From the NCBI GenBank assembly GCA_040387375.1, contig JAZKDW010000022.1, forward strand, positions 1-64,000: a DNA stretch of 64,000 nucleotides. Reading direction: 5' to 3'. Of the stretch, positions 24,749-32,688 are shown in pieces. Position numbers and translations under genes: made by a program. The stretch comes from JAZKDW01 sp040387375 (lineage in GTDB: Bacteria > Pseudomonadota > Gammaproteobacteria > Burkholderiales > Burkholderiaceae_D). Under the pieces are notes generated by a model that saw only the letters and a list, made by a program, of their open reading frames with translations, was not told the origin of the DNA and searched no databases. How positions within the stretch are numbered: position 1 is the first letter of the stretch; the number at the start of each line of letters is the position of its first letter.

Positions 24749-25120
24749 ATGCGGCCTCTCACCCTTTTGGCAGCCATTGCGGTTGCCAGCACCCTTGCCG
24801 GCTGCGTAGCGCAGCCGAAGTACAACTGGGGCAATTATGAACGCTCGCTGTATTCGTTCTACAAGGACCCGGCCAAGGCCGACGAGCTGGCCGCCTCCCT
24901 GAAATCTGTCATTGAGGAGTCCGAATCGACGACCAAACCGGTGGCGCCCGGCATCTATGCCGAGTACGGCTACCTGTTGCTACAACAAGGCAAATCCACG
25001 GAGGCCATCGGGATGTTTGAAAAAGAAAAAACAAAATGGCCTGAAGCCACACACCTGATGAACAGCATGATCCAGGCCGCCTCGACCGCGTTAAAAAAGC
25101 CCACGCCATCCAAGGAGTAA
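24749..25120 (+). CDS. DUF4810 domain lipoprotein
   Basis: A 123-residue lipoprotein with lipobox LAGC (Cys19) and the DUF4810 pattern YNWGNYERSLYSFYKDP...YAEYGYLLLQQGKSTEAIGMFEKEKTKWPEA, a helical, TPR-like repeat ending in FEKEK..WPE. The start ATG follows the previous stop without a gap. DUF4810 proteins are almost always encoded between CsgG-like and DUF799 lipoproteins, as here. Confidence 0.88.
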   Translation: MRPLTLLAAIAVASTLAGCVAQPKYNWGNYERSLYSFYKDPAKADELAASLKSVIEESESTTKPVAPGIYAEYGYLLLQQGKSTEAIGMFEKEKTKWPEATHLMNSMIQAASTALKKPTPSKE

Positions 25121-25124
25121 CTGA

Positions 25125-25787
25125 ATGTCCCTCTGCATCCGTATCGTATTTTTATGCATGATCGCGCTGGGCCTGAGCGCATGCGTAGCGCCGATGAAAA
25201 ACAATGACTACACCGCGCTGCGTACCGCAAAACCGCGCTCCATCCTTGTCGTGCCGGTCATTAACCGAAGTGTGGAAGTGGATGCGCCAGATTATTTTCT
25301 GTCGACGATCTCCAGGCCTATGGCCGAGCGCGGCTATTACGTATTTCCGGTTCATCTGGTCAAGCGCGTGATGGAAGATGATGGATTAAGCGATGCCAAC
25401 ATGGTGCATGCGGGCGATCCGGCACAGCTCGGGAAAATGTTCGGCACGGATTCCATCATGTACGTCACGATTGAACGGTGGGATGCGCAATACATGATTC
25501 TTTCTACCGCTGTGACTGTGGAACTGAGCTACCGCATGAAAAGCGCGGCGACTGGCGAAACCTTATGGGAGAACACGCAGAAGCTGGTTTATCAGCCGCA
25601 GAATAATTCCAGCGGCGGATTGGCGGGCTTGATTGCGAGCGCTATTGTCGCGGCGATTACGAGAGCGGCGCCGAATTACGTACCGCTGGCGCAGCAGGCG
25701 AACATGCAGGCTGTTTCGTTCAAGGGACGGGGGTTGCCTGCCGGGCCGTATGACGAGTTGTATCAGAAGGATCAGGCGGATTTTTGA
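25125..25787 (+). CDS. DUF799 / GNA1162-family lipoprotein
   Basis: A 220-residue lipoprotein (lipobox LSAC, Cys20) matching the DUF799 family, which includes the surface antigen GNA1162 of Neisseria. Recognisable parts are SILVVPVINRSVEVDAPDYFLSTISRPMAERGYYVFPV and ALGKMF..DSIMYVTIERWDAQY. The fold resembles TolB-N/CsgG-like domains. Last gene of the operon, four bases after DUF4810. The family is thought to take part in an envelope assembly or secretion complex; details unknown. Confidence 0.88.
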   Translation: MSLCIRIVFLCMIALGLSACVAPMKNNDYTALRTAKPRSILVVPVINRSVEVDAPDYFLSTISRPMAERGYYVFPVHLVKRVMEDDGLSDANMVHAGDPAQLGKMFGTDSIMYVTIERWDAQYMILSTAVTVELSYRMKSAATGETLWENTQKLVYQPQNNSSGGLAGLIASAIVAAITRAAPNYVPLAQQANMQAVSFKGRGLPAGPYDELYQKDQADF

Positions 25788-26104
25788 TGGGGTTTAAACC
25801 GAGGGGAAACCTCAGGCTCGTTGGCGCATCCTGTGTCAGATTTTATCGAGGCTAAGATTTAAGCGGCCATTTGCGGGGGCCGGTATTGTGGTCAGTGTCT
25901 GAGTCGACATGCTTCGATCAGGACACTCAGCAGGTCGCCGTTTCAAAGAACACGATGCAAGGTTCCCCAGCTCACCGCAGATTAAGTGTAATGCAGTCGA
26001 GTCGATGTACGTTAAGCAAATAGATTTTCAAATGTCATTGCGTCCTATCCCGATCGTTGTAAGGGTAGGCAAAGTCAGCAGAAAATTGCATAGTGAGAAT
26101 TTTG
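25788..26104. other. Intergenic boundary of the AT-richer island
   Basis: No gene seen. An imperfect hairpin AGTGTCTGA / TCAGGACACT (25,893-25,928) lies in the middle. From about 26,000 onward base composition falls below that of the flanks, marking the left edge of the island that runs to about 30,000. Confidence 0.4.
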
Positions 26105-28120
26105 ATGGAGACAGAGTTAGCATTTTTGACCTTCAAACAGTACGTGGATGCGACCCCTATCGAGCCAGCCAGAGAATTACGCAGCTCAACTGAAATATAT
26201 GAGGTTATCAAGGGATGTTTTCCCAATGCAAACATGAGGCTACGGGAGCTCACGAATATTCTTAGAGACGAGCTGGTTGTCAGACACATAGCGAATGACG
26301 AACCGTTGAATCCGTACTTCAATATCGCATACGTTTTAGATGACAGCCTGCGCGAAGGTGGCAGTGCCACGACCCAGGAATGCGACTGGTTGCGCGCTAT
26401 TCACATTATTCAGGCAAATCGATCAAGATTGAGTCTTCTCGCATTAGAAGATGAACATAACTTGAAATTGAAAGCGGGTGCCGTTGCCCGAGGCAAAACT
26501 GTCAAGAATTTGCGTAAGCTCGGATATGACCCGATCATTCTTCATGGGGGAAAAGTCAGCTTAAGTGACAGCGCGCTGGAAAAACTGGCCGCCGATATCG
26601 ATCGGCAGGCAAAAGAAATTGGCGGACAAGTCCTAGTTAACAATGTATTTGAAAATGTGAAGCAGAGGTATGAACATACATCAGGCCGCTATCAACTTGT
26701 TCGACAAGTTTCCACTGCAAACACGGCACCAGACCCGCAAATTCCTTGGGGTTATTTGTATCAGTTGGGAATCAAACATTTTCAAATAAAAGCCCAAGAC
26801 ATAAGTTACTCAGCTTGGGCTCGCCTTCTCGAACTGGTGACTACTGCCGCCGCAGCTTTGGACGTCCAGCCATACAGTGGATTCGCTAGCTTCTATCTTA
26901 AGCCCGATTCAGTCATGGCTTTTTTGCGAGATTCGGTGATCTATGACTCGCTTTTCACTCTTCCCCAAGTCCCATTCCGTCATGCGGAGGTGTTGTATTG
27001 CAGCCTAATTGAGGATTCGCACTTTAACAAACTAAAGTACGGCGAAATTCCGATAAAAGCAGCGCTAGAAACGGGCGCGGCATTTTTGCGCGCATGTCAT
27101 GTGGATCGGGGAATGATATTTACAGCTGCAGAGCTTGCTAAGGATATAAAGAAAAGCAAATTGAATGTAGGCGTGATTTTGGACACGGTGTTCGCTCACG
27201 CGAAAACCGGTGTGAACTCAGCCCTTGGCTTCCCACCTAAAAGCACACAGGTCGACGCCGGTTTTCGGCCCTTGTTGAAGTTCGATAGTGAAAAATATTG
27301 GTGTCCCCCACAGCCAATCGCAGGTCCGGCAGTCATCGAAGCCCTCCTAACCATGGTGCGCAAGGTTGACAAAAATGCTGATAGCGAATTAGGTATTCTA
27401 TTAGAGACCTTGCTTCGTACTCAGCTTGCGCTCAAGGGAGTTGAATTCAAATCCGGTAAGTACATCTGCGGAGGAGATACCGGAAAGCTGCAAGAGGGGG
27501 AGTGCGACATCGTCGTCGAAACCGAATCAAGCGTTATCTTCTTCGAAGTAAAGAAGAAGCCATTGACGCGGATGGCTCGATCTGGCGACGAAGTCGAGAT
27601 TCTCGTTGACCTCTCGCAAAGTCTAATTGACTCCCAGCTCCAAGCCCTTCGTCACGAACACCTACTGCGCAAGTATGGAATGTTGAAGCTAGTCGATACG
27701 AACGGCAAAGAGTCGGTCCTTACTCTCGGCATCCGGGAGGTGATCCGAGTTTCCGTTGCGTTTTTGGATTTTGGAAGCATACAAGACAGAAGCACAATTC
27801 GGCAATTTATGCAGATATGTTGCGGGGTTGACTTCACCGCTGTTGATCCAAGTTCGCAACACAAACTCGACAAACTGCGGCCAAAGTTCGCGGAGTTAAA
27901 ACAACTTGGCCTTGAACTAGGTGAGTTCCAAAAGAATTTCCCACTGGATGGTTCTTATTTATTGTCAGTTCCCCAGTTGCTTTTGCTTTTGGACCATTCT
28001 TCAGGCACCGAAGCATTTGCGACGGAGCTCTTGCGTAATCGACACATAATGACGCCCACGAAGGATTTCTATTCAGAATATATCTATCTACTTAACGTTT
28101 TGCATGCTCACTCCGCATAA
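26105..28120 (+). CDS. Large protein of unknown function with a C-terminal PD-(D/E)xK-like nuclease motif
   Basis: About 671 residues, not recognised as any named family. The N-terminal 400 residues are mostly helical (numbering from the in-frame GTG at 26,093). Around 430-490 there is a pattern of the PD-(D/E)xK superfamily: an upstream Glu in GILLETLLRTQ (E438), then GECDIVVE (D472), then a hydrophobic strand VIFFEVKKK (E485, K487). This order is typical of restriction-endonuclease-like and NERD-like domains. Codon use and base composition are AT-richer than in the flanks, and a hipBA pair follows, so this is probably acquired DNA, perhaps a defence gene. ATG 26105 is preferred to GTG 26093 on weak RBS evidence. 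Function is inferred from motif geometry only. Confidence 0.7.
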   Translation: METELAFLTFKQYVDATPIEPARELRSSTEIYEVIKGCFPNANMRLRELTNILRDELVVRHIANDEPLNPYFNIAYVLDDSLREGGSATTQECDWLRAIHIIQANRSRLSLLALEDEHNLKLKAGAVARGKTVKNLRKLGYDPIILHGGKVSLSDSALEKLAADIDRQAKEIGGQVLVNNVFENVKQRYEHTSGRYQLVRQVSTANTAPDPQIPWGYLYQLGIKHFQIKAQDISYSAWARLLELVTTAAAALDVQPYSGFASFYLKPDSVMAFLRDSVIYDSLFTLPQVPFRHAEVLYCSLIEDSHFNKLKYGEIPIKAALETGAAFLRACHVDRGMIFTAAELAKDIKKSKLNVGVILDTVFAHAKTGVNSALGFPPKSTQVDAGFRPLLKFDSEKYWCPPQPIAGPAVIEALLTMVRKVDKNADSELGILLETLLRTQLALKGVEFKSGKYICGGDTGKLQEGECDIVVETESSVIFFEVKKKPLTRMARSGDEVEILVDLSQSLIDSQLQALRHEHLLRKYGMLKLVDTNGKESVLTLGIREVIRVSVAFLDFGSIQDRSTIRQFMQICCGVDFTAVDPSSQHKLDKLRPKFAELKQLGLELGEFQKNFPLDGSYLLSVPQLLLLLDHSSGTEAFATELLRNRHIMTPTKDFYSEYIYLLNVLHAHSA

Positions 28121-28276
28121 TCAAGCCCGGAGTGAACTTTGTAGTTCGCGTGCGTAGCAGCGAACCTTTCATTGAAGTTGACCAACCGGAGCGACTTTAG
28201 AGAATTCAAGGCCTTACGTTTTTTAGAAGCATTTGGTGCCTTCGTTAATTTCAATTACATGATCAACATGGCGGCC

Positions 28277-29581
28277 TTATTCGATGTCCGCATCGCGAAC
28301 GACAGAGGCGAGAATTTTCTTCGAAGGATTGGGCGAACGTGTATAGGGCGCAAGCTCGAGTGAGTGCCGTCCCTCGTCCCACTCTCTTTTCATGCGATCC
28401 AGGAATTGCTTCTCCAAACGACCACCATGCTCTTCAAGAGTCGCTTGCATTGCATCGGCAATCCGTTCCAAAACTTGTCCAGGATGTTTCACAAAACAGA
28501 TTTTTGCAAATTCAAGCAAATCTTTGCGGTTCGGATATTCCTTGCCATGGTTCAGATTTAGGGCCATTTTCCGATCGACCATCGTTGTACCCGGCTTGGG
28601 ATTAACAAGATCATAGGCGGTGGTTGTCACCACGTCATATAGCGGCGCCAGGGTCGGGGCATTGCCGGAATTCGGGTGATCGTAGAGCAGTCCGAAGTTT
28701 TTTAAATGGGCATCCCCGTTGCGAACCATGACGGACAGCGCGACATACTCAAACAATCGATTCAAGCTCTCCATGTTGTTTTCGCCACAGAAGATATTGA
28801 TAGCCTTGGCAATCGCCTCGTAACTGCTTTTGTACTTGTGATCCCGTTCAGTAGTTTTACCCATCAGTACGGCCATGTCTTCAAAGCCAAGCTGAGCATT
28901 GTCCACCAGATCAAAGCGTTCCATGACAAATAGATTGTTGTCCTTGGAAAGCCAGAATTCAGGAACGCGCAGCCCTGCTTTCTTCGCAGCGGTCATGCAC
29001 AGAAATTCATTGGCTGCGAGATGCGGATATTCTTCTCCGCGAGCCTTTACGATCAGGTCCGCATGCACAACGGTAAGGCGTCCATCCAGGGCAGCGGGAT
29101 TTGAAGAAGGGACAGGCTTGTCTGCATCCGGGACCATGACTTTAGGCTGCACGCCGGAGATTCCCGACTCCAGGTAAGTCTCCAATAAAAACTCAAACAG
29201 TTCTGACGTAGAAGATTGATTGAGCAGCTCCTTTTTGCCAATCTGTATTTTGGCGCGAGTCCTTGATGCCTCTGGCGCGTGAAAACTCAGACGACCAATC
29301 TGATTGGCTCCGGTAAAGGCGAGGAGTGTCATTTCATTGAAGGAACCGTGTTTTGCAAGACGCTCTGCAATTTTCTGCAGTAAAAATCCCTCTGGCATAT
29401 TCATCGTAAAGGGCGAAAGCATGGCGCCCGATGCGTAGCTCTCGGCTCGCATTGGCATCACAACGGAAGTTTCACGTTCCCGTTCGCTGCTTGTGTAGTT
29501 GAATACAAAACGGACATCGTGCGTGAGCAGCCCTGCCTCCCCTTGGGGCGTAGTCACCTGAAGCTGTTTAATCTTCTTCAT
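28277..29581 (-). CDS. hipA: HipA-like serine/threonine kinase toxin
   Basis: Kinase toxin of a type II toxin-antitoxin system, 434 residues. HipA hallmarks are present: nucleotide loop SGVQPKVMV, NEFLCMTAAKKAGL, FVMERFD, the catalytic loop VRNGDAHLKNFGLLY with its Asp and Asn, and LAPLYDVVTT containing the metal-binding Asp. In characterised systems the kinase phosphorylates glutamyl-tRNA synthetase and induces growth arrest. MKKIKQL at 29581 overlaps the antitoxin gene by 14 bases, consistent with translational coupling and antitoxin-first order. AT-rich, part of the island. Confidence 0.88.
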   Translation of the reverse strand: MKKIKQLQVTTPQGEAGLLTHDVRFVFNYTSSERERETSVVMPMRAESYASGAMLSPFTMNMPEGFLLQKIAERLAKHGSFNEMTLLAFTGANQIGRLSFHAPEASRTRAKIQIGKKELLNQSSTSELFEFLLETYLESGISGVQPKVMVPDADKPVPSSNPAALDGRLTVVHADLIVKARGEEYPHLAANEFLCMTAAKKAGLRVPEFWLSKDNNLFVMERFDLVDNAQLGFEDMAVLMGKTTERDHKYKSSYEAIAKAINIFCGENNMESLNRLFEYVALSVMVRNGDAHLKNFGLLYDHPNSGNAPTLAPLYDVVTTTAYDLVNPKPGTTMVDRKMALNLNHGKEYPNRKDLLEFAKICFVKHPGQVLERIADAMQATLEEHGGRLEKQFLDRMKREWDEGRHSLELAPYTRSPNPSKKILASVVRDADIE

Positions 29582-29867
29582 GGAATATGTCCCTGAGTTG
29601 GTCCAGTGCGACACGCCGATCTGTAATCAACAAGCCTTTCCCCAAGGCGTTTAATGCGGCCATCAAGGTAAAAAGTTCGACGTTCTTGCCAGCCTCGAGG
29701 TCAGCAATGGTTTGACGGCGAAGCTTGCACTTTTCCGCGACCCACTGGAGGCTGCGGCCTTGTGCTTTTCTTTCTGCGCGAAAAGCCTGTCCTAGCTCGC
29801 TGGCGGAGAAATAACCCGGCTTTGACTCTCCGAATCTTGTATTAGTTTGCGTTGAAATGTCTTCCAT
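29568..29867 (-). CDS. hipB: HipB-like XRE-family antitoxin
   Basis: Antitoxin and autorepressor of about 99 residues. The helix-turn-helix is ELGQAFRAERKAQGRSLQWVAEKCKLRRQTIADLEAGKNVELFTLMAALNALG, followed by a short tail ending FHEED. Start is ATG 29867 or 29876; neither has ideally spaced Shine-Dalgarno sequence (AAGGA is 3 or 12 bases away). Encoded upstream of hipA. A candidate operator lies just upstream at 29,892-29,912. Confidence 0.85.
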   Translation of the reverse strand: MEDISTQTNTRFGESKPGYFSASELGQAFRAERKAQGRSLQWVAEKCKLRRQTIADLEAGKNVELFTLMAALNALGKGLLITDRRVALDQLRDIFHEED

Positions 29868-29891
29868 AGCGAACATTTATCCTTCCAATAT

Positions 29892-29912
29892 CGTTAAATG
29901 TACGCCATAACG
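29892..29912. promoter_or_regulatory. Candidate HipB operator
   Basis: The inverted repeat CGTTA-N11-TAACG sits about 20-45 bases upstream of hipB. Direct repeats AGCGAACATTTA (29,870) and AACGAACATCAA (29,910) flank it. Autoregulation by HipB through upstream palindromes is established for the family; this site is inferred from position and symmetry. Confidence 0.45.
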
Positions 29913-30010
29913 AACATCAAGGAAAGAAATATGGAGATTTTTTTAGCAAACCGACTGTCATGCTCAAATTGCAAGAGGTTCGTATAACGACAGATGATCA
30001 TCATACGAAA

Positions 30011-30042
30011 AAACCAAAAAAAGGCGGACAAACTCCCCCGCC
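30011..30042 (-). terminator. Rho-independent terminator after the cytochrome c gene
   Basis: Read on the minus strand, AGGCGG / CCGCCT arms around a 10-base loop are followed by TTTTTTTGGTTTTTT. It lies 15 bases after the cytochrome stop. Confidence 0.8.
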
Positions 30043-30056
30043 TCAACATTCCCAAA

Positions 30057-30920
30057 CTACTTTTTCCCCGCAAACGGCTGTGCCTTCAATGACCGCAGAT
30101 AGGCAACCAGCGCCCCCACATCCGCATCACTGATGTTCTTGTAAAACGCAAACGCCATCGGCGGTTTCAGAGGCGCGCCGTTATTGTCCACGCCGTTCCG
30201 AATCGCATTGGCAATCTGCGCATCGCTCCAGCCCTTGAGCCCGCTCTCATGCGGCGTCAGGTTGCGCGCAATGCTCGCGCCCCACGGCCCCTTGAACACT
30301 TGCCCGCCAGCCCCCAGATCTGCGCGCATCAGCATGCCCTTGTCGCCGCGCGGGGTATGACATTCCATGCAATGACCGATATTGGCAAGGTACTCGCCAT
30401 ACCTGACCTTGTCCTTGGGCGATGGCGCACGAACGTTCTTCACCGCCGGTCCATAATTCGGCGGCAGCGGCATGTTGTACTTCGATTTCTCCACTATGTT
30501 CCTGACCGCCGGCTGCGCTCGCAGGTAAACAATGATTGCGGCCAGGTCGGCATCGGACAGGTGGCGGTAGAACTCGACCGGCATCGGCGGTCCGATGATG
30601 CTGCCGTCGGGGCGGACACCTTCGCGGATTGCCTTGCCGAGCTGGACATCGGTCCATTTTCCGATCCCGGTTTCGGCGTCGGGTGTGATGTTCGACGCAT
30701 AGGCCTTGAAGGGCACTTCATCAAACAGCATGCCGCCCGATAGTCCCTTCGCGGCGATCAATTGACCCTTGTCGCCCCGCACCGCATGGCAATTGCCGCA
30801 GGCGACCACACTCTCCATCAGGTATGTGCCGCGCGCGATGCGCGACTCTTTCTGTGCCCAGCTTGCGCCCATCTGGGTCACGAAAACAGCGCATGCGGCA
30901 ACTTGCAGAAGCTTCAACAT
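30057..30920 (-). CDS. Periplasmic dihaem cytochrome c
   Basis: Exported c-type cytochrome of about 287 residues with two haem motifs, CGNCH in the first half and CMECH in the second, each inside a cytochrome c domain with its own distal Met candidate (GPPMPVEFYRHLSDADLAAIIVYLRA and KPPMAFAFYKNISDADVGALVAYLRS are near-identical domain ends). The signal peptide ends near ASWAQ. This resembles the electron-accepting subunit of membrane-bound dehydrogenases (gluconate/alcohol dehydrogenase type), but no partner flavoprotein gene is adjacent. MLKLLQV at 30920 is preceded by GGGAGGGG. Monocistronic. Confidence 0.88.
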   Translation of the reverse strand: MLKLLQVAACAVFVTQMGASWAQKESRIARGTYLMESVVACGNCHAVRGDKGQLIAAKGLSGGMLFDEVPFKAYASNITPDAETGIGKWTDVQLGKAIREGVRPDGSIIGPPMPVEFYRHLSDADLAAIIVYLRAQPAVRNIVEKSKYNMPLPPNYGPAVKNVRAPSPKDKVRYGEYLANIGHCMECHTPRGDKGMLMRADLGAGGQVFKGPWGASIARNLTPHESGLKGWSDAQIANAIRNGVDNNGAPLKPPMAFAFYKNISDADVGALVAYLRSLKAQPFAGKK

Positions 30921-31283
30921 TTTTATCCCCTCCCTTTTTTGTTGAACCACTTGTTGACATCAATCTTTGCACCGGCCTCTCCCGCCAGAGGGCCTATGCT
31001 GCCACGAAAGAATTGTCAAGGCAATATCGGGTTCATCGGGAGGGCTGCTCTATTGCTGTGCGATCCCTGCGCCGGCGATCACTTTCTTCCTGCGCACGAT
31101 TTCGCTTTCCACCAGCGCCTCCATCCTGGCCGCGGCGGCAATGAAAGAATTGCCAAACCAATATGGCGCTCATCGGAAAGGACCTTTGTCCTCCCTCGTT
31201 TTCCCTCGCTGAAGCCAGGCGCAGGCCGGGAATTTAAACGGGATGAAGGGGTCAACTGACAGTAACCACCAATCGAGGGAGCC
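30921..31283. repeat. Intergenic region with a pair of about 40-base direct repeats
   Basis: No gene recognised. GAAAGAATTGTCAAGGCAAT...TCATCGGGAGG (31,005-31,045) recurs as GAAAGAATTGCCAAACCAAT...TCATCGGAAAGG (31,143-31,183), 138 bases apart. On the minus strand the first copy contains TTGACA placed like a -35 box for the cytochrome gene. They may be duplicated promoter DNA or paired binding sites for the HTH protein encoded at 31,284. Confidence 0.5.
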
Positions 31284-31610
31284 ATGGCTGAGGATGTTTC
31301 CACTGCAGCGGAAGATTATTCCCCAGGCAAGTTGCTGGACACGCTGATCACGCTGGCGGGGCTGAAAAGCGATGCGGCGCTGGCGCGCATGCTGGAAGTC
31401 CCGGCTTCCACCATCAGCAAGATAAGGACGGGCCGCAGGCCGGTGGGTGCCCGGCTCCTGATCCGTATGCACGATGTATCCGGCCTGACCATCAACCGGC
31501 TGCGGGATCTTATGGGTGACCGTCGCGGCCGCGTGCGTTTCAGCGATGCCGAAGGAAAACCGGCTCCAGTCATGCATGATGAACTGGAACAGTCCGGATT
31601 CCTCCACTAA
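31284..31610 (+). CDS. Small helix-turn-helix (XRE-like) DNA-binding protein
   Basis: A 108-residue protein whose middle (about 17-62) reads as a Cro/XRE helix-turn-helix: LLDTLITLAGLKSDAALARMLEVPASTISKIRTGRRPVGARLLIRMHD. The C-terminal tail is basic then acidic and unrecognised. GAGGGAGCC precedes the ATG. It stands alone between the cytochrome and cyd genes. The paired repeats just upstream could be its autoregulatory sites. Confidence 0.75.
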   Translation: MAEDVSTAAEDYSPGKLLDTLITLAGLKSDAALARMLEVPASTISKIRTGRRPVGARLLIRMHDVSGLTINRLRDLMGDRRGRVRFSDAEGKPAPVMHDELEQSGFLH

Positions 31611-31674
31611 GAACCTGTCTGGGACGTAAATAATTTTGTCATTCCAGCAAAAGCGCTAATCCGAACCGGTGTAG

Positions 31675-32688
31675 TCAGTGATACCCCTCCCCCGGCTGGA
31701 TCCTGCCGCGAAAAAGCCAGAACACCAGCACCGTATAGGCCAGGATCATCGGCAGCAGGAGGGAGGCGCCGATCAGATAGAACATTTGTGACGACGGATG
31801 TGAAGCCGCATCCCATATCGTCATCGATGGCGGCACCAGGTAAGGAATATTGGAAATTACCAGCCCGACAAACGCCAGCAGGAAAATGCCGATCGCCGAT
31901 GCGAACGGCAAAATCGGCCGCTCCCGCCGCATCCCGTGCCAGCACAGCCAGGCAACCAGCAGCGTCGCCACCGGCACTTGCAGCAGAAAAAATATATTGG
32001 GGATGCTGAACCAGCGCTCAGCTATCCGTTCGATATGCAGCGGTGTCCACACACTGACCAGGACAATGAAGCCAAGCAGCGCAAACAGCAGCGGGATGCC
32101 GAGACGGCGCGCCCGCCGTTCCACCTCACCGCCGGTTTTCATCATCAGCCAGGTTGCGCCGAGCAAGGCGTAGCCCACCACCACGCCGGCGCCGCACATC
32201 AGGCTGAACGGCGTCAGCCAGTCGAGCGATGTGCCGGCGAACTGGTTATTCCTGACCTCGATCTCCTGCAGCAGGCCGCCCAGGATCACGCCCTGCGCAA
32301 AAGCCGCCATCGTCGAACCAGCCGCGAACGAGATATCCCACTTCCGGTGCCGCGGTTTGGCGACCCAGCGGAATTCGAACGCGACACCTCGAAAGATCAG
32401 GGCCAGCAGCAGCACGATGACCGGCAGGTACAGTGCCGGCAGGATGACCGCAAATGCCTTCGGAAATCCGGCCCACAGGCTGACGCCGCCCAACACCAGC
32501 CAGGTTTCGTTTCCATCCCAGAAAGGTGCCACCGAATTCATGATCTGGTCGCGTTCGCCCTCCTCCCTGAAGAATGGAAACAGGATGCCGATGCCCAGAT
32601 CGAAGCCATCCAGCACGACATACAGCGCGACCGCGGCGCCCAGCAGGAGCGCCAGGATGACCGGCAGGATATAAGTCAATTCGCTCAT
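31675..32688 (-). CDS. cydB: Cytochrome bd-type quinol oxidase subunit II
   Basis: Integral membrane subunit (337 aa) of the bd-type terminal oxidase. Family features: the N-terminal LDGFDLGIGILFPF, then NSVAPFWDGNETWLVLGGVSLWAGFPKAF, then the conserved Trp/Pro-rich C-terminal half (NIPYLVPPSMTIWDAA). The proper start is MSELTYI at 32688, overlapping cydA by four bases (ATGA); the frame extends upstream only as a shadow of cydA. No small CydX-like gene was identified after it. Confidence 0.94.
   Translation of the reverse strand: MSELTYILPVILALLLGAAVALYVVLDGFDLGIGILFPFFREEGERDQIMNSVAPFWDGNETWLVLGGVSLWAGFPKAFAVILPALYLPVIVLLLALIFRGVAFEFRWVAKPRHRKWDISFAAGSTMAAFAQGVILGGLLQEIEVRNNQFAGTSLDWLTPFSLMCGAGVVVGYALLGATWLMMKTGGEVERRARRLGIPLLFALLGFIVLVSVWTPLHIERIAERWFSIPNIFFLLQVPVATLLVAWLCWHGMRRERPILPFASAIGIFLLAFVGLVISNIPYLVPPSMTIWDAASHPSSQMFYLIGASLLLPMILAYTVLVFWLFRGRIQPGEGYH

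Noticed and set aside
23472..25787. Curli secretion operon
   Set aside because: A CsgG-family gene is present, but there is no CsgA/B/E/F homologue; the gene order is that of the conserved CsgG/DUF4810/DUF799 lipoprotein set.
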